Below are positions 46,007 to 58,578 of a stretch of DNA of 64,000 nt, in pieces. Positions within the stretch are counted from its first letter, which is position 1; every line of letters begins with the position of its first letter. The notes below the pieces were generated by a model. That model saw only the letters and a list, made by a program, of their open reading frames with translations. It was not told the origin of the DNA and ran no database searches. The DNA comes from Biomphalaria glabrata. Lineage: Eukaryota; Mollusca; Gastropoda; Planorbidae. The stretch covers positions 9,772,011 to 9,836,010 of the forward strand of contig NC_074725.1 of the NCBI RefSeq assembly GCF_947242115.1, in the 5' to 3' direction. The translations under genes were made by a program, and so were the position numbers.

Positions 46007-49000
46007 ATGTTGGTAACTCTGGCTGTTTGTTTACTTGTAACTTTCCTGACTGTGAATTCAGGTTTGTTGAATGGATAGACTTAATTATTATTAAACTATT
46101 TATGATGATATAATAGACTATTTTTAGTAAATGTTTGAGAAAAGAATAATACTTATAAGCTGAAACCAGGGCCTAAACTAATTAGAAAAGAATGATACTT
46201 ATGCTGAAACCAGGGCCTAAACTAATTGTTTTACATCACATTTAAATTGTATATAATGTTTAGAGAGGATCTAATCGTAATAAGATGTTTGATTGTATTT
46301 CTTTACCAAATAGTATCCTTATAGTTGTGTCATACCTTCAATCATTTAAAGGAGATCTTTATCATTTTCAGTCATTGCCAAGAGCTAGCAGCTTAATCAT
46401 GTAGCATTATTATACATGGCTCATTAGCTCATGGAAACTCTAAATTGTTGCTTGTCAAGTTTAGTTTTGTTTAACATCACCCTCTCAATTTTCTTTTGTT
46501 TCTAGTCTGTCTGTTTTAATTTGTGGTTAAAATTTTATTTAATAGTTTATAGTATGTAAATTATATGTATATAAATATAATTGTATATAAGTTGTTTTAT
46601 ATTGTTGATATCTTACACTGAATGTCTACTTTGTAGTTGGTGTAACTGTAATAGCCACTATTTATGCGTTTTTCTGTATCACTGTTCACTGTTTTCAATG
46701 TCTTGTGATAAAGCTTTGCTTGAATTAATACCAATGATCCTTTTCTTCTAGCTGATGTCTCACCAGTGTGGAAAATCCAGCTAACTCATTTCACTGTGTG
46801 GAAAGGAAGTATGAACATTGGTGGAAAGCAGACACTCTGTGTGCTGGACGTTATGCGTATTAACTACCACCCTCACGGTGAAGTCCATGTGACCTTTAGA
46901 GCAGACCGTGATCATTTGGAAATGATTGGTGAGAATTTCAAAACTGTGAGATGTGATTTAGATATATATTAAAGTCTCGATTGAAAGCTGCAAATGTTTT
47001 TATAAAAACGTTTCATAATTTTTCAGGAAAATCAGATGATGATGTTGTGGTTGTTTTTGATGAGCATACTAGGTGGGAAGAGGCACCTGAGAACCATCAG
47101 GACCTGCGGTTTACTGGAAAATTTCACATGTCAGATATCAACTATTACTATGAAGGCAACGTCAGCTCACAGGAGAACATTCTTGGAACTATTTGGCTAT
47201 CACCTGCAGGTGTGGACTAAATATTGTTTATTTTTTAAGTTATTATTACTTGTTTGTTTCAAATTCATTTGAAATATTCCTTCAGAAAAGAAAATTATCA
47301 TGTCTTAGCCCTAACCTCCTTTAGGATGGCAGGGTTTAAACTATGGACCATAATGGTGACATTATTTTTTAAGTTATTATTACTTGTTTGTTTCAAATTC
47401 ATTTGAAATATTCCTTCAGAAAAGAAAATTATCATGTCTTAGCCCTAACCTCCTTTAGGATGGCAGGGTTTAAACTATGGACCATAATGGTGACAGCCTA
47501 AAGCTCATACCACACTTCTATGCTGCCACTTGTACTTCATACTAATACTAACAAAATACTTTCCCCTGACACACTCACTCAAAGGCTTTGGCCTGTGAAT
47601 TGTAGTGCCTTTTTACCCTCCCACCCAAAACCAAAAAGGATAGACCTATGTACAATCTCAGACTTATCTTCAGTTTCTCAATTCAACATTTGATATACTC
47701 TTAGGTTGTTTTTCAGCTGGATCACTCCCCTACCCTCGCTTTTACAATTTTCCACCCTTTTGATTACATTGACAACCCCTTAATTTTTTTTTTTAAAGTT
47801 CCTCTTTCAGACCATTTAATCTTTAGGGCAGATTCTTCTTTCTTCTTTGTTCTCATTTTTATGTTGGAGCATTCAGATGACTAGACCAATATATGAGATG
47901 AACTGCGCAGTGGTTTCCAAAGCTTGCAGTTTTTGTGAATTGCAACATTCAGGCTAACCTAATCTGTATTCTTTATCTACAGGTCAACAAGTGGAAGTAG
48001 AGATTGTTAAAGAGAACAAGGCTTTGAAATATGGACTTTCTATTGGTCTTCCTGTAGGTCTTGCTCTTATCATTATAGTAGCTGCTGGTTTGATCATGTG
48101 GTGGGCCTGTAAAAAAGGTAAAATTAATCTTATTTCAATCTTTAAACACTTTCAGCCAGTAGACCTTCATCTAGTATTGTTTTTGTTTTTTTATGAAAGC
48201 TATCAAATCATTTGTTCATTGGTATAAACTTATTCTCTATTAAAATTAGTTAACATCTGAGAAATTAAAAAGCAGTTTAATTATTTGAAATCAAATAAAT
48301 AAAGCAGAATGTAAGAAGCATGTATCTATGTCCTGAATAGAAATCAAAACTGTTTGACCAATCTTGATAAAATTTGGCATGAATATTCCTTAGATCACAG
48401 CGGAGGCCATAGTGTATTTTACATGTCTATCCCACAACAAAAAGGCCCTAAAAATAAATAAATAAAATAACATTAACACCCAGCCTTCACTAAATGCGTT
48501 AAAAATTTAAAAAAAAAACTGAATTTATCTCTCTCTATATATATATATGTCCAATTATGATACACTTATTTAATTTAGCTTAACGACATACAATAGTTGA
48601 CTGACTTTGAATGTGACATGCAATGATATTCCGGATAGTGGGGTTTTAGACATTTGGCATTAGAACTTTGAGGTGACAACATCAAGTAGAGACTGACTGA
48701 CCCATTATCCATTAAACTTAATTAAGTAACAGCCTGGGCTTAGACTCTCACATGTAGTTAGTGATGCTGTCATTATGTTTATTGAACTCTTAATCTTCAT
48801 CTGTAATATGCCTGCACAAGATAGCCAAACATTATAGAGGAATTGAAGTCTTAAAACAGTCAAGCAAACATCATATATAAACTTATTACATCCCCAGTTG
48901 CAATGTTTACCTGTGATTATTTCATTCCTGTATCTCATTTACTTGTATATTTTCACATTTTTTGTTGTATTTATTTATATTTTTTAAAAATAATTTGAGA

Positions 49001-49231
49001 TAGTAAACCTTATTATTATTTAATAGAATAATAATTCATTAGTTTGATTAATTTCTTATTAAAATGTTTATATTTGTGTTTTTAAATATTTTTTTTGTTT
49101 GCTCAGGTTATCTGCGTCATGTTCCTTTGGCCTACAAACATTTCACAAACCCAAACCCAAAGAAATCTGGTGAAGTTTACAAGCTGGGCACAGACTACGG
49201 GAAAGGTGAATCCCCCACAATTCACATTTAG
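46007..49231 (+). CDS. Unrecognised 224-residue type I membrane protein, five exons
   Basis: Exons: 46007-46061, 46752-46928, 47027-47209, 47983-48117, 49107-49231. All introns are GT-AG and phase 1, giving a complete 224-residue protein. Residues 1-18 form a signal peptide (MLVTLAVCLLVTFLTVNS). Residues about 20-155 form a small outer domain: VWKIQLTHFTVWKGSMNIGG and CVLDVMRINYHPHGEVHVTF in exon 2, then DDDVVVVFDEHTRW and FTGKFHMSDINYYYEGNVSS in exon 3. A membrane segment follows (LSIGLPVGLALIIIVAAGLI). The 50-residue tail contains NPNPKKSGEVYKLG and ends ESPTIHI, which could be a class II PDZ ligand. I do not recognise the family. Only one Cys is visible in the outer domain, so it is not a typical Ig or EGF domain. 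All-phase-1 introns are common in secreted and membrane proteins. The start Met is the only one in frame ahead of the signal peptide. Confidence 0.8.
46140..46230. repeat. Short tandem duplication in intron 1
   Basis: The block 'agaaaagaat...gctgaaaccagggcctaaac' occurs twice, about 42 bp apart. Confidence 0.85.
47229..47496. repeat. 134-bp tandem duplication holding a decayed SINE-B
   Basis: The block from 'ttttttaagttattattact' to 'tggaccataatggtgac' occurs twice, 134 bp apart, almost identical. It contains the SINE-B head in minus orientation ('ggcagggtttaaactatgga'). It lies in intron 3 of the 46007 gene. Confidence 0.9.
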
Positions 49232-51969
49232 GGCATGTAATGATCTCCTCCGAAGATCAGACATATTTGTGAAGAGGGAGGAATCAATTAAAACATCTAT
49301 CAAACACGTTATTTTTATTGGAGATAACTTTGATTTTGATCACATTTAGCTTTTTTATGGGGTTGTAATTTTTGTATATTTTTTTTAAACTGTTGTGGTA
49401 CTTTGATTTAATCATATTAAAATGAATGGTCAGCTTAAACAAACAATGTATATTTTTAGCAATTTTTATTTAAAAACGAAAATTCTTGTACCCATGTAGG
49501 TTGTTAAAAAAAGTTATGGTTGTGCCAATTTAGATTGTACGCCATCCATATCATATGTAATAAATCCACTTGATAGATATGTAAATATTGCAATTATGTT
49601 TAACTGATGATCTTGTGACATTTACATTTTATACAAATTATTTTCTATATCTCCACACAACTCTTTTGTTGTAAATGCAGCTATTATATGTATTTAGCAT
49701 AAAACTTTCATAACTAAAGCAAGTTATGTATTTGTTTTTAAATAAAACTTTGTTGTTTTTTCTTGTTACAATTGCTAAATCCAGTCTTTTTTTTTAAAAC
49801 CTGATATTGTAACATATTATATGTTACACTCAGTGTGCATTATTTCAGTTTCTTTGCCCTAAGTTTCTGAAGGATCCTTTGCTTTGATTATGACAGTAGA
49901 TTATCACAGAGGGCTTCTGTTCTACTTATGTGTTTCTTCTCTCTGTGTTTTAGAAGTACAAATGAGCTCCAACAAAGCTTGTCTTGTTATTTTAGTCAAA
50001 TGTTTCATTTTTGTGGAGATCAAAATATTTTGTGTATAAGTGTAGCATTTCCAATATGCAACGTTGTTAAAACTTTTTAAAATTTTAAGGGTGGGGGGGC
50101 CTCTCTTTTTTTTTTTTTTATGTATTTATACTTCTTTTTCCCCACCATTTAAAATGTGTCGGTGTATGGTTAAAAAAACAACATGTACATAAGATGTTTG
50201 TGTTCATTAAATAAATATAAAAGTCTTTGTGACTTACTCATCTTATTTACTTTTCATTGGGGGAAACTATATGGAGAGAAATAGTAAGTAAGTGATTTGT
50301 TTCTTGTTCTGATAAAACATTCAACATTCTTTTTGTATTTAGTGTGTATGCTCTCTGTAAGTTAAAGGGACTGGCACACTTATTAGATAGAAAATTTTAT
50401 TATTTTTGTGTCTGTTATTTTTTTTATTTTTTGTTAATGTATGAATTATTACAAAATCATTCCATAGTTTTACATAAAGGCTCAATGTAACAAAATGTAT
50501 TTTGAGTGTTACAGAAATTTGACTAATTTGTTCTTATTATGTTTATAAACATTTGAGTTTGATTTTATTTATCCAAGAATTCTAATCTATATGATGCCAA
50601 TTTGTACACATTAGTAAGGTTTTGAAAATAAAAAGGCTTGTCTTTGAATCTGAAGATTAAGGAGAAGTGCAGTGTTTCAAGTTGGCTGTGACCTACATAT
50701 TTTGTAGTGACAGGCACAGATAATTTAGCCATCAGAACCTGTCTTTGGCAATAGCTTTCTTTTTGGTCTCAAATTTTTATCTCATGGTCTTTGTAACAGA
50801 TCTCCAGCTGTTTCTTTTGATAACTATTTCCAGCCAGGTATTCTATGAGCTGCTCTCATTTAATTAAGCTTGACTACAAAGTTTGCCTTTGGCATATAGT
50901 TGTCCCCTTTAGAGATGGGTGCATATCTTCATAAGTTAACAACACATTCCAAAACATGCATTAGCCAATGCCAACATTTTTCTTTGAAAAAAGTCATTGT
51001 CTCTTTAAAATTACTTTAAAATAATTGTCTTCATTGAAAAGAAAACATATTTAGAATATGCTTATAATTAAATAATTTGGCACTATGTTAAATATTTTCT
51101 TTAGAATCAAATAGAAGTGATGTATTGTGGATATTATTGTGTTTAATCATTAAGATTGTAAAACTTCAATGATTTCTTTTTACAAAAGTAAATTTTGTTG
51201 ACTTGTGATGCAATGTACGATTGTTTAACATATACATATCTCTTTTTATCGTAAACATTCCTTTTATATCTTGCCTACATTTATTAACCTTGGCCATTAA
51301 TATTTATTCTATTACATAATCGTAGACATCTCAGTTCTTGTTCTCTTTAAGTGAACACAGTTACAAACAAAATGTAGACCGTCTTTCTTTTACTTACCAT
51401 AGTTGGAAATTGTCATTACCACATGATACATAGCTTGGCAAAGGCAATATCTTTTTTATTAGATAATCTCTGTTGACTGCCAAAGTCTAAGAAGCCTCTA
51501 AGTTTCCTTCATAATAGATAGAACCACTGGCCTGCTATTTAATAAGCCAATAGCATAATCTTTTCTTGAAAACTTTCAACAAGAACTAGCTGTCACTGTG
51601 GTACTTCAACTCTTTTTCTTGGAATGTCTTTAAATTTTTATATGTCAGTAATTGTATAATAATTTACTTATTAAATGCACCGCTGTTTTTATATATTTAT
51701 CTATATATTTATCATAATCTTATTTTGATTAATTTGGAATAAAAAAAAAAAGCTCTTGACATTGTTATTTGTTTTTATTTTATTCCTTTCTTTTTTTTAT
51801 TATTTAATTAATCTATATATTGCACTGGTTTATATGAGGCTGGTTATTAAGTTTATCTTTTATTCCCTATACAACGTTTTGGTGCCAACAATTTGGTGCA
51901 ACAGTTGTTTGGGCATGTGAGTATAATTTATTAAACCAAAATCTTTTTATAATTAACATTGTTTTTAGC
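49232..51969. other. 3' UTR and intergenic DNA after the 46007 gene
   Basis: AATAAA signals occur near 49741 and 50211; either could end the transcript. Later AATAAA sites lie near 50629 and 51738. The block at 50690-50780 is the dispersed repeat also seen at 5975-6110. Nothing else was recognised. Confidence 0.45.
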
Positions 51970-52803
51970 GGCCCCCGAAAGGGGAAAAGACACTATTAGT
52001 TTTTTGTAAACTGTCTGTCCGTCCGTCTGTCCCGTTTAGATCTTGTAAACTTTAAAAAATAGTGAAAATCCGACATCATAATATTTTAGACCATTCAAAA
52101 TTCTGATGCAACGGCTACTTTTTTCTTTTGTGAAAATGAAAAATTTAATTTTTATAATCAACTATGCAAGCTGTTTTTTTCATAAAAACACACCTTTTTT
52201 ACAACTTTTCATTATTAATAGTAACAAACACTGGGTGGCTATTTAGTAAGGGAGATAAGTATTTACCATATTTTTAACACATTTATGCAAACAGTTTGAG
52301 ATTTTTTGTAAAAAAAAATATATTTTTACAATTGTATTCCTAAGTTAAGTAAGTAACTACTACATTTACAAAAATAATCTTTACTTTTTTTTAAAGAGAG
52401 AAAATCTGTTTAGTAGGCATACAAGTGGAACATTATTTAAAACAACAATTAATAAGTTGTTTTTCATATTAACACGTGAACTGCAGTGCTATTCAATTGT
52501 TATGGAACACTTTACTTAGGGAATTATTTTTTTTCCCTGGAAATTTAATTTTTTACTTGAGGTTTTGAATAAGAGATTGACCCTTTACAAAACAATTAAG
52601 ACATCATTTAGGCCAGGTTCACATTGAACTTCACATTCACTTTCACATTTCCCTTGGACTGTTGGGGCACCACACATGATCTGTCAACATTCTTTCTCCA
52701 TTCTTCTATGTCATTCGCCTTTGATAGAATCTCATTCTGATATTCTTTCTGAAAATATTGAAACCTCCCTTTTTACCTGCCTGGGTGGTTCATTTCGGGG
52801 GCC
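51970..52803. mobile_element. Element bounded by GGCCCCCGAAA inverted repeats
   Basis: GGCCCCCGAAA at 51970-51980 is exactly inverted at 52793-52803. Inside are 'ctgtctgtccgtccgtctgt', AT-rich sequence and a LINE 3' piece (52612-52720, 'gttggggcaccacaca'). No target duplication was identified and no coding frame is seen. The class is unknown. Confidence 0.55.
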
Positions 52804-54329
52804 AATTTTGAGTTTGTGTTTCCACACAAACTGTCTTTGTAACCTTGTTTTTACTATACTATGATATATATATAGTATACATTCTCCACCTTTTCTTTTC
52901 CTGAAAAAAAAAAAATTGCGAACTATGGGTGATTGCCTGGCCTTATGGTATGAGCTTGAGACATGTTTTGATGTTCTAGGGTTTGAATCCTACTTGCAGA
53001 AATCTCACAAACGCATTATAATTAGTGATATGACAATAATTACACAACAAACGTAAATCTCAAATCTAATGGACAAAATAACTATTGCTCTTTACATAAA
53101 AAATGTGTTTAAACACAAACACACATACAAAACATAGGTATGTATCAGTATTCTTTATTTTTAAGGACATAATAAAATGAACATATATAATGTGACTAAA
53201 ACATTTTGCGCCAAAATGTCCTGCTTCTCTTTTATTCAGTCTGAAGAGGGGCAGCAAAAAGTGGATTGAAATACCGTACTTAGATACAATTTGATACATA
53301 TATAATGTGGTGTATCTGTATATCTAGAAATTCAATTGAATTAAAAAGCAAAAGCTTTTCAGGGCACAGCTGAAAATTTCAACTAAGGCTGTTGGCCTTT
53401 GAAATGTTTCATCACAGTGATGCTCTGAGAACAGCCTTATATTGCTTGTCAGCATTACACATGCAATGAATCTCTCCTAAACAGGTAAAAAAAAAAAAAG
53501 TTTGATGGCTTGATTTGAATAATATAGCTCAATCAAATTTTAAGTTAAAATAGGAAAGTATAAATATTCTGTAATAAATAAACTGGTTTTAATTTTTAAT
53601 ACTTATATTGTAACTTGTGTAGTTTTTATCAGCTGTTTATATTTACTGAGAAGAGTAGAGTGCTGGAAGGATTAAATGGCCTAAAATGTGCTGATGCGCC
53701 AATTAATCATGATCATCTCAAAATTATGATTTTTGTTCCCTGTAAGCTGTTCACTAATAGGGAATACTTTGTGTAGATTTAATAACAAACTTATCTTGGC
53801 ATTATTTTTATTTTAAAAAATTACGCATGATAAAGAATATTTTTATTTATACTTAGAAGTGTAAAATGTCTGGCTAATGGCATGTTGAACCTAAAAATAA
53901 GTCATTTGGTGGCCATTTTTTGTCTTACAACTTCTGCTTAACTTGAATTTCATACATATAAATCATTTTAGTTATTCATCTTTTTATCTAAAACAAGGCT
54001 TATAGAGACCAAAATATAATTATAGCTCATTTTAAGAGATAAATCTATATTCTCATTTTGTAAATTCAGAAGGCTGAAAATTGCATTTTTATTAGTAAGT
54101 GTTGACCAAAAAGGTAGTTGTATATATGTGACAACTTATAATGATTTAATAGTCTACAATAAAACTATTCATCTTTGATTAATGTTTACTTATAGCCAGT
54201 TAAAGTTTACTCTTCAAAGAGGTTGTATTTGAAATGGCTGTCTGAGTCAGTGATTTGAATTGACATTGCTGGTTAGAGAGTTAAGTTGTGTGCTTTGCTA
54301 CTACATGATCTCTAATAGGATCCTAGGAA
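52804..54329. other. AT-rich intergenic region
   Basis: No gene or repeat was recognised. It lies between the convergent 46007 and IQCG genes. Confidence 0.4.
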
Positions 54330-54640
54330 TAACATACTGATAGCGAAGTCCTTTCTTGCACTGGCACTCATCCCTTTAATGAAATGGTTACAGAACATCA
54401 AATGAGATTCGTGGGACATATCCTTAAGCAAGACAAAACATGTTTACCAAAGTCAGCCATAACATGGAAGCAGAAAAGAGGAAAACAAAAACAAGGCCGT
54501 CCACATATAACATGGCATCCTGCCTTCCTAGAAGACCAAAAATCCATTTGGGATGATGCTGTGAAAGTCAACTAGAACTGATCTATGTGGAGAGAGCTTG
54601 CCACCTTAAGCGCTGAATGGCACAGGGAACATAAGTAAGA
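54330..54640 (+). repeat. LINE ORF 3' fragment
   Basis: The plus strand reads EHQMRFVGHILKQDKTCLPK and later KQKQGRPHITW, the common RRLRFLGHVLR...GRPR.TW tail of LINE ORFs, and continues as a DDAVKV..N end. It is 5'-truncated. Confidence 0.75.
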
Positions 54641-55184
54641 ACACAGCTTTCCTTATTTTTTTTTTAGTATTTATTTATGGCCGATTTGTGTACAGTAAGA
54701 TTTGAAGATTGAACTGGACAGTTCAATATCAATAAAAAAAAATAAATAAAAATACATTCTGCATAAGTGAAACAATCATTAACTTTGTTTTCTACAGATT
54801 GAGTTATAATGAAAACATGTAAAAGTTTTGAGGAATGTTTTTATTTGAAATAAAGTTTTACAACACAAACAAGTGATTAACCCTATTCAAGATTAGTTGA
54901 CTAAACAGAGAAAAGTTCCTTATAAAAGTAGACATTTTCAAATTACAATTAAAAAAAAAGAGAGAGAGAAAATATTTTATCACAGCAAATATTAAAAGCC
55001 CTAAGAATTTTCCAAGATATGAATTAATTTTAACAATTTGTTTTAAATGTTTTTAAGCTAGAAGTTGTATAATAAATTATGCATAAACATTTCCAAATAA
55101 CCATATGGGTGTTATACTATAACAAAAACATTTACAAATAAATTGTACCATTTTTTTTTGGGAATAGCAATATTACATTAGAAC

Positions 55185-55335
55185 AATACATTGTAACATC
55201 AGAACAATACATTGCAACATCAGAACAATACATTATAACATCAGAACATCATATTACAATATCAGAACAATACATTTTGGTATCAAAACAATACATTTTA
55301 ACATCAGAAAAAATACATTATAAAATAAAATATTT
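55185..55335. repeat. Minisatellite, unit about 22 bp, about seven copies
   Basis: Units of the type 'acatcagaacaatacattgt'. It lies just downstream of the IQCG stop codon, possibly in its 3' UTR. Confidence 0.85.
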
Positions 55336-55456
55336 TCATCACAGAGCATAATGATGTAGAAACATCAACATTTGAAACAATCATTTAGTCATGCTACAAT
55401 GACTGGAACAACATTTACAAGGTGATGCATGAACCAAAGGGGACAATCTCTTCTAG

Positions 55457-58400
55457 TTACTTCTTCTTTTTGCCTTTCTTTCCTCCTTTCTTGCCCTTTT
55501 TGCCCTTTTTGCCTTTCTTTTTCTTTTTCCCAAAAGGTCCAAATCCTTTGCGCACCATAACTCCCCTCCACCAGGCCTGCATCTGAAGAAAGATAAACAG
55601 AGATAACGAAATACTGAAGGTCAAAAATTTAATATTTAGCGATATACACATAAACTATTTGTTACAACATTTTTTTTTGGTATTATGAATATAAAGTTTG
55701 TTTCCTATTTAATGCAAAAAAATGTTTTGTTTGTAAACTACTTTTACATGTTTTGGATGTTCCTTCAGATTTAAAGATAATCTACTTCCTAGTCCAAACT
55801 TCCCACAGAACGACAAGGATAGCAGTGGGCAGGGACCACTGAGACAATGAAATGACAGTCCAGCGCTCATACTGCACAACCAAGTAGACAAAATGTGAAA
55901 CTTCTAATTTTCTTTTCTATTTTTTTTGATTCCCATTCCTTATTTACTTTCTAGTTTTCCCTCTGTTACATTAGAAATATGTATTTTCTTTTTCCACAAC
56001 AGGTCATCTTTCTATTTCTATAAAGTAATACATTTTATTAAAAAAATGTTATATGGCTGTTTATTTTTAGGTTAATTAATAGCTCTTTTCTTATTAATTT
56101 TAACATGACCATATGTCTTTTTTTTAACATAAATGTAAGGATTCGGCATAGTTATGTCTTCATAGACCAAAAGTTAATGCCACAAAAGAAATCTTCTTCC
56201 TTTAACTATTGTACCAAAGTTTCCTAAATCATGTTGTCTAGAGGATTTCAATTCAAAGAAGCCATCATGAATTTTTGTCAAATGAAAAAGAGACAAGGTC
56301 TAATTCCCAACATAAATCTAGAAGCATCTAGTTGTTTCTTTTCAAATTAATTTATAAATGGATAGATTCCGTTACAATAGTAGCTATTTAGAACTATTTA
56401 GACCAGCCAGTTTAAAGGTATTTTAGCACCAAAGTTTGCAGCCAAATTTTTTTTTTTGGAAAAAAGGATAAGTACATTTCAAAGCATTTTGTAGTGATAT
56501 GAAAGTAAACAGGCTAAAAAATGTGAATACAATGTGAGAAAATCTTAGAATGAAAGTTTTTTATGTGATGTACATTAATTTATTTCAATACCTTGATAGC
56601 AGACTTTAGCTCGATGGCTTCTTGTTCTGTTTTTCTTCTGGCTTTCTCTTTCTCTATTCTGTCCTCAACCACTATTTGCTCGTATTCTTTATACTGTAAA
56701 ATACAAATAAAGTTAAACTAAATACAAATCTATATAATTCTCTTCGTGGCCCAATCATGGGGAATACCACGATGAAAAAGTCATGGAAAGATAACTCTTT
56801 TATTTCTGAAAGTCGACTAGAGTTACCCCATGTAACTTTCGAGGTGACAGAGAGCGAGGCTCAGATAAAAAAGATTGGGGGGGGCGTATGCTATGCAGCG
56901 GATAGGGTCATAAAGTTAAATTAGCCTTATAGAAAAGTCATTTTAATGCCCTTAATTAAGATTCAAACAAGTCTATAACTGTATTAATCATTAACCAAGT
57001 CATATTTTAGAGGGTTATATATAGTTTAGATCTTTATGTCCTTTTAAATTATCACTGTAGCATCATAAGCCTTCATCAAGAATTGAGGAAGAGGGGACAA
57101 TCCCAAGATGTGTATACAGATGCCAAGCAGATGGATAACATGTAGTGACATTTGAGAGTCTTGCCCAGAACCAAGATGTGGATGCAGATGCCAGGCAGAT
57201 GGGCAAGATGTAGTGACATCTGAGGCCTGGAGGAAAGCTGGTTCGTGGCCTTTACCCCAGATGGTACCAAAGGTATAGATTATGATGAACATTAGTTGTT
57301 AGATCAGCGAAAAGAAATTTAAAATATAAAAAACAATGTTATGTACTCATGATGCAACTAATTACAATTCATCCAACCATTAGAAAAGTTTTTGTACTAT
57401 AATACAGTTTAAACAAAAGAATTTAGTTTGTGAAAATCAAGTTGTACCCCAAGAGTTACATTTTGAAACTACTAATTAGTATTAGTGAGGTTTAAAAAAA
57501 AATTCATTGTTACTGTTTTTTTTAATGTATTGAATTATATAACACTAATTATCATTCTGAATTTCAATACTGTTGAACATGGTTGGTTTGTAAAATTATT
57601 TTTATTATGAACATTCACATTATCAATTCTATGAAGATTCATACTTAAAATGACCTACCAATTTAGTAAGCTCTTGTAATTTTTCTAAATCTTTAGCTTT
57701 GGTCTGCTTCAATGTGTCCAGTTCTTTTTGCTTTGCCTCTTTGTCCACTTCATATTTCTCCATCCAGAAATCTAATTTTTTCTCTAAGTCCTGGGGAATA
57801 AAACTTTTTATTGATATTCTTTTTACCTACTGAAAAAATTCCAATAATTTTATAAACACTAATCATGGAATGAATAAAGTGAAGATATATTGTCCATAAA
57901 AAATAAAATTACCGCTTGGTGTTCTTGTAAAAATTTTACTATCTCTTTATGGGCTCTGTTTTCTTCATCTGTTTTGTTGTGAAGGCCCTAGGGAAAAAAA
58001 AAAGTTTACTGAAGAATTTATTAGCATAATCCAAAGAATAATCTATAGAAAAGAATAAATAGTCACAGAAAGTGTAAATTGATAAAATCAAGGTTATAAA
58101 TAAGAGAAATGCACTTTACATATATATATAAGTGCAGCGATAAACCCAATGCAGGATTGGGCTATTACAATATGTTTGAATATGCAATGGTTATATTAAA
58201 ATCTATATTGATTGATATCTTTTGATTTGTAGGCTTTTTACTATTCCTTTTTTATTTGACAACCCAACATGTATGTTTGCAATAAGTTTCAAGACACTTT
58301 TTCTAAGAAAAAGTCCCTAAAAGTATGGGGGGAAAATTCAAAAATTTGAATTAGAAAGATTCAAAGCTCTTTTATAGATATGGTATTGTCATTAATATCA

Positions 58401-58525
58401 TATAAAATAACATCAGAGTGTCAAGACTGTTTAAAAAATCAGTTTTAAAAACTTATAACTATTAATGGGTATATCATCAAAATTTTTTGAGTGAAGTGAA
58501 AAACATTTAAGTCAGTCATTTAGTT

Positions 58526-58578
<53 letters not shown>

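Noticed and set aside
52676-52864. 62-codon open frame
   Set aside because: It overlaps a LINE 3' piece and the end of an inverted-repeat element.
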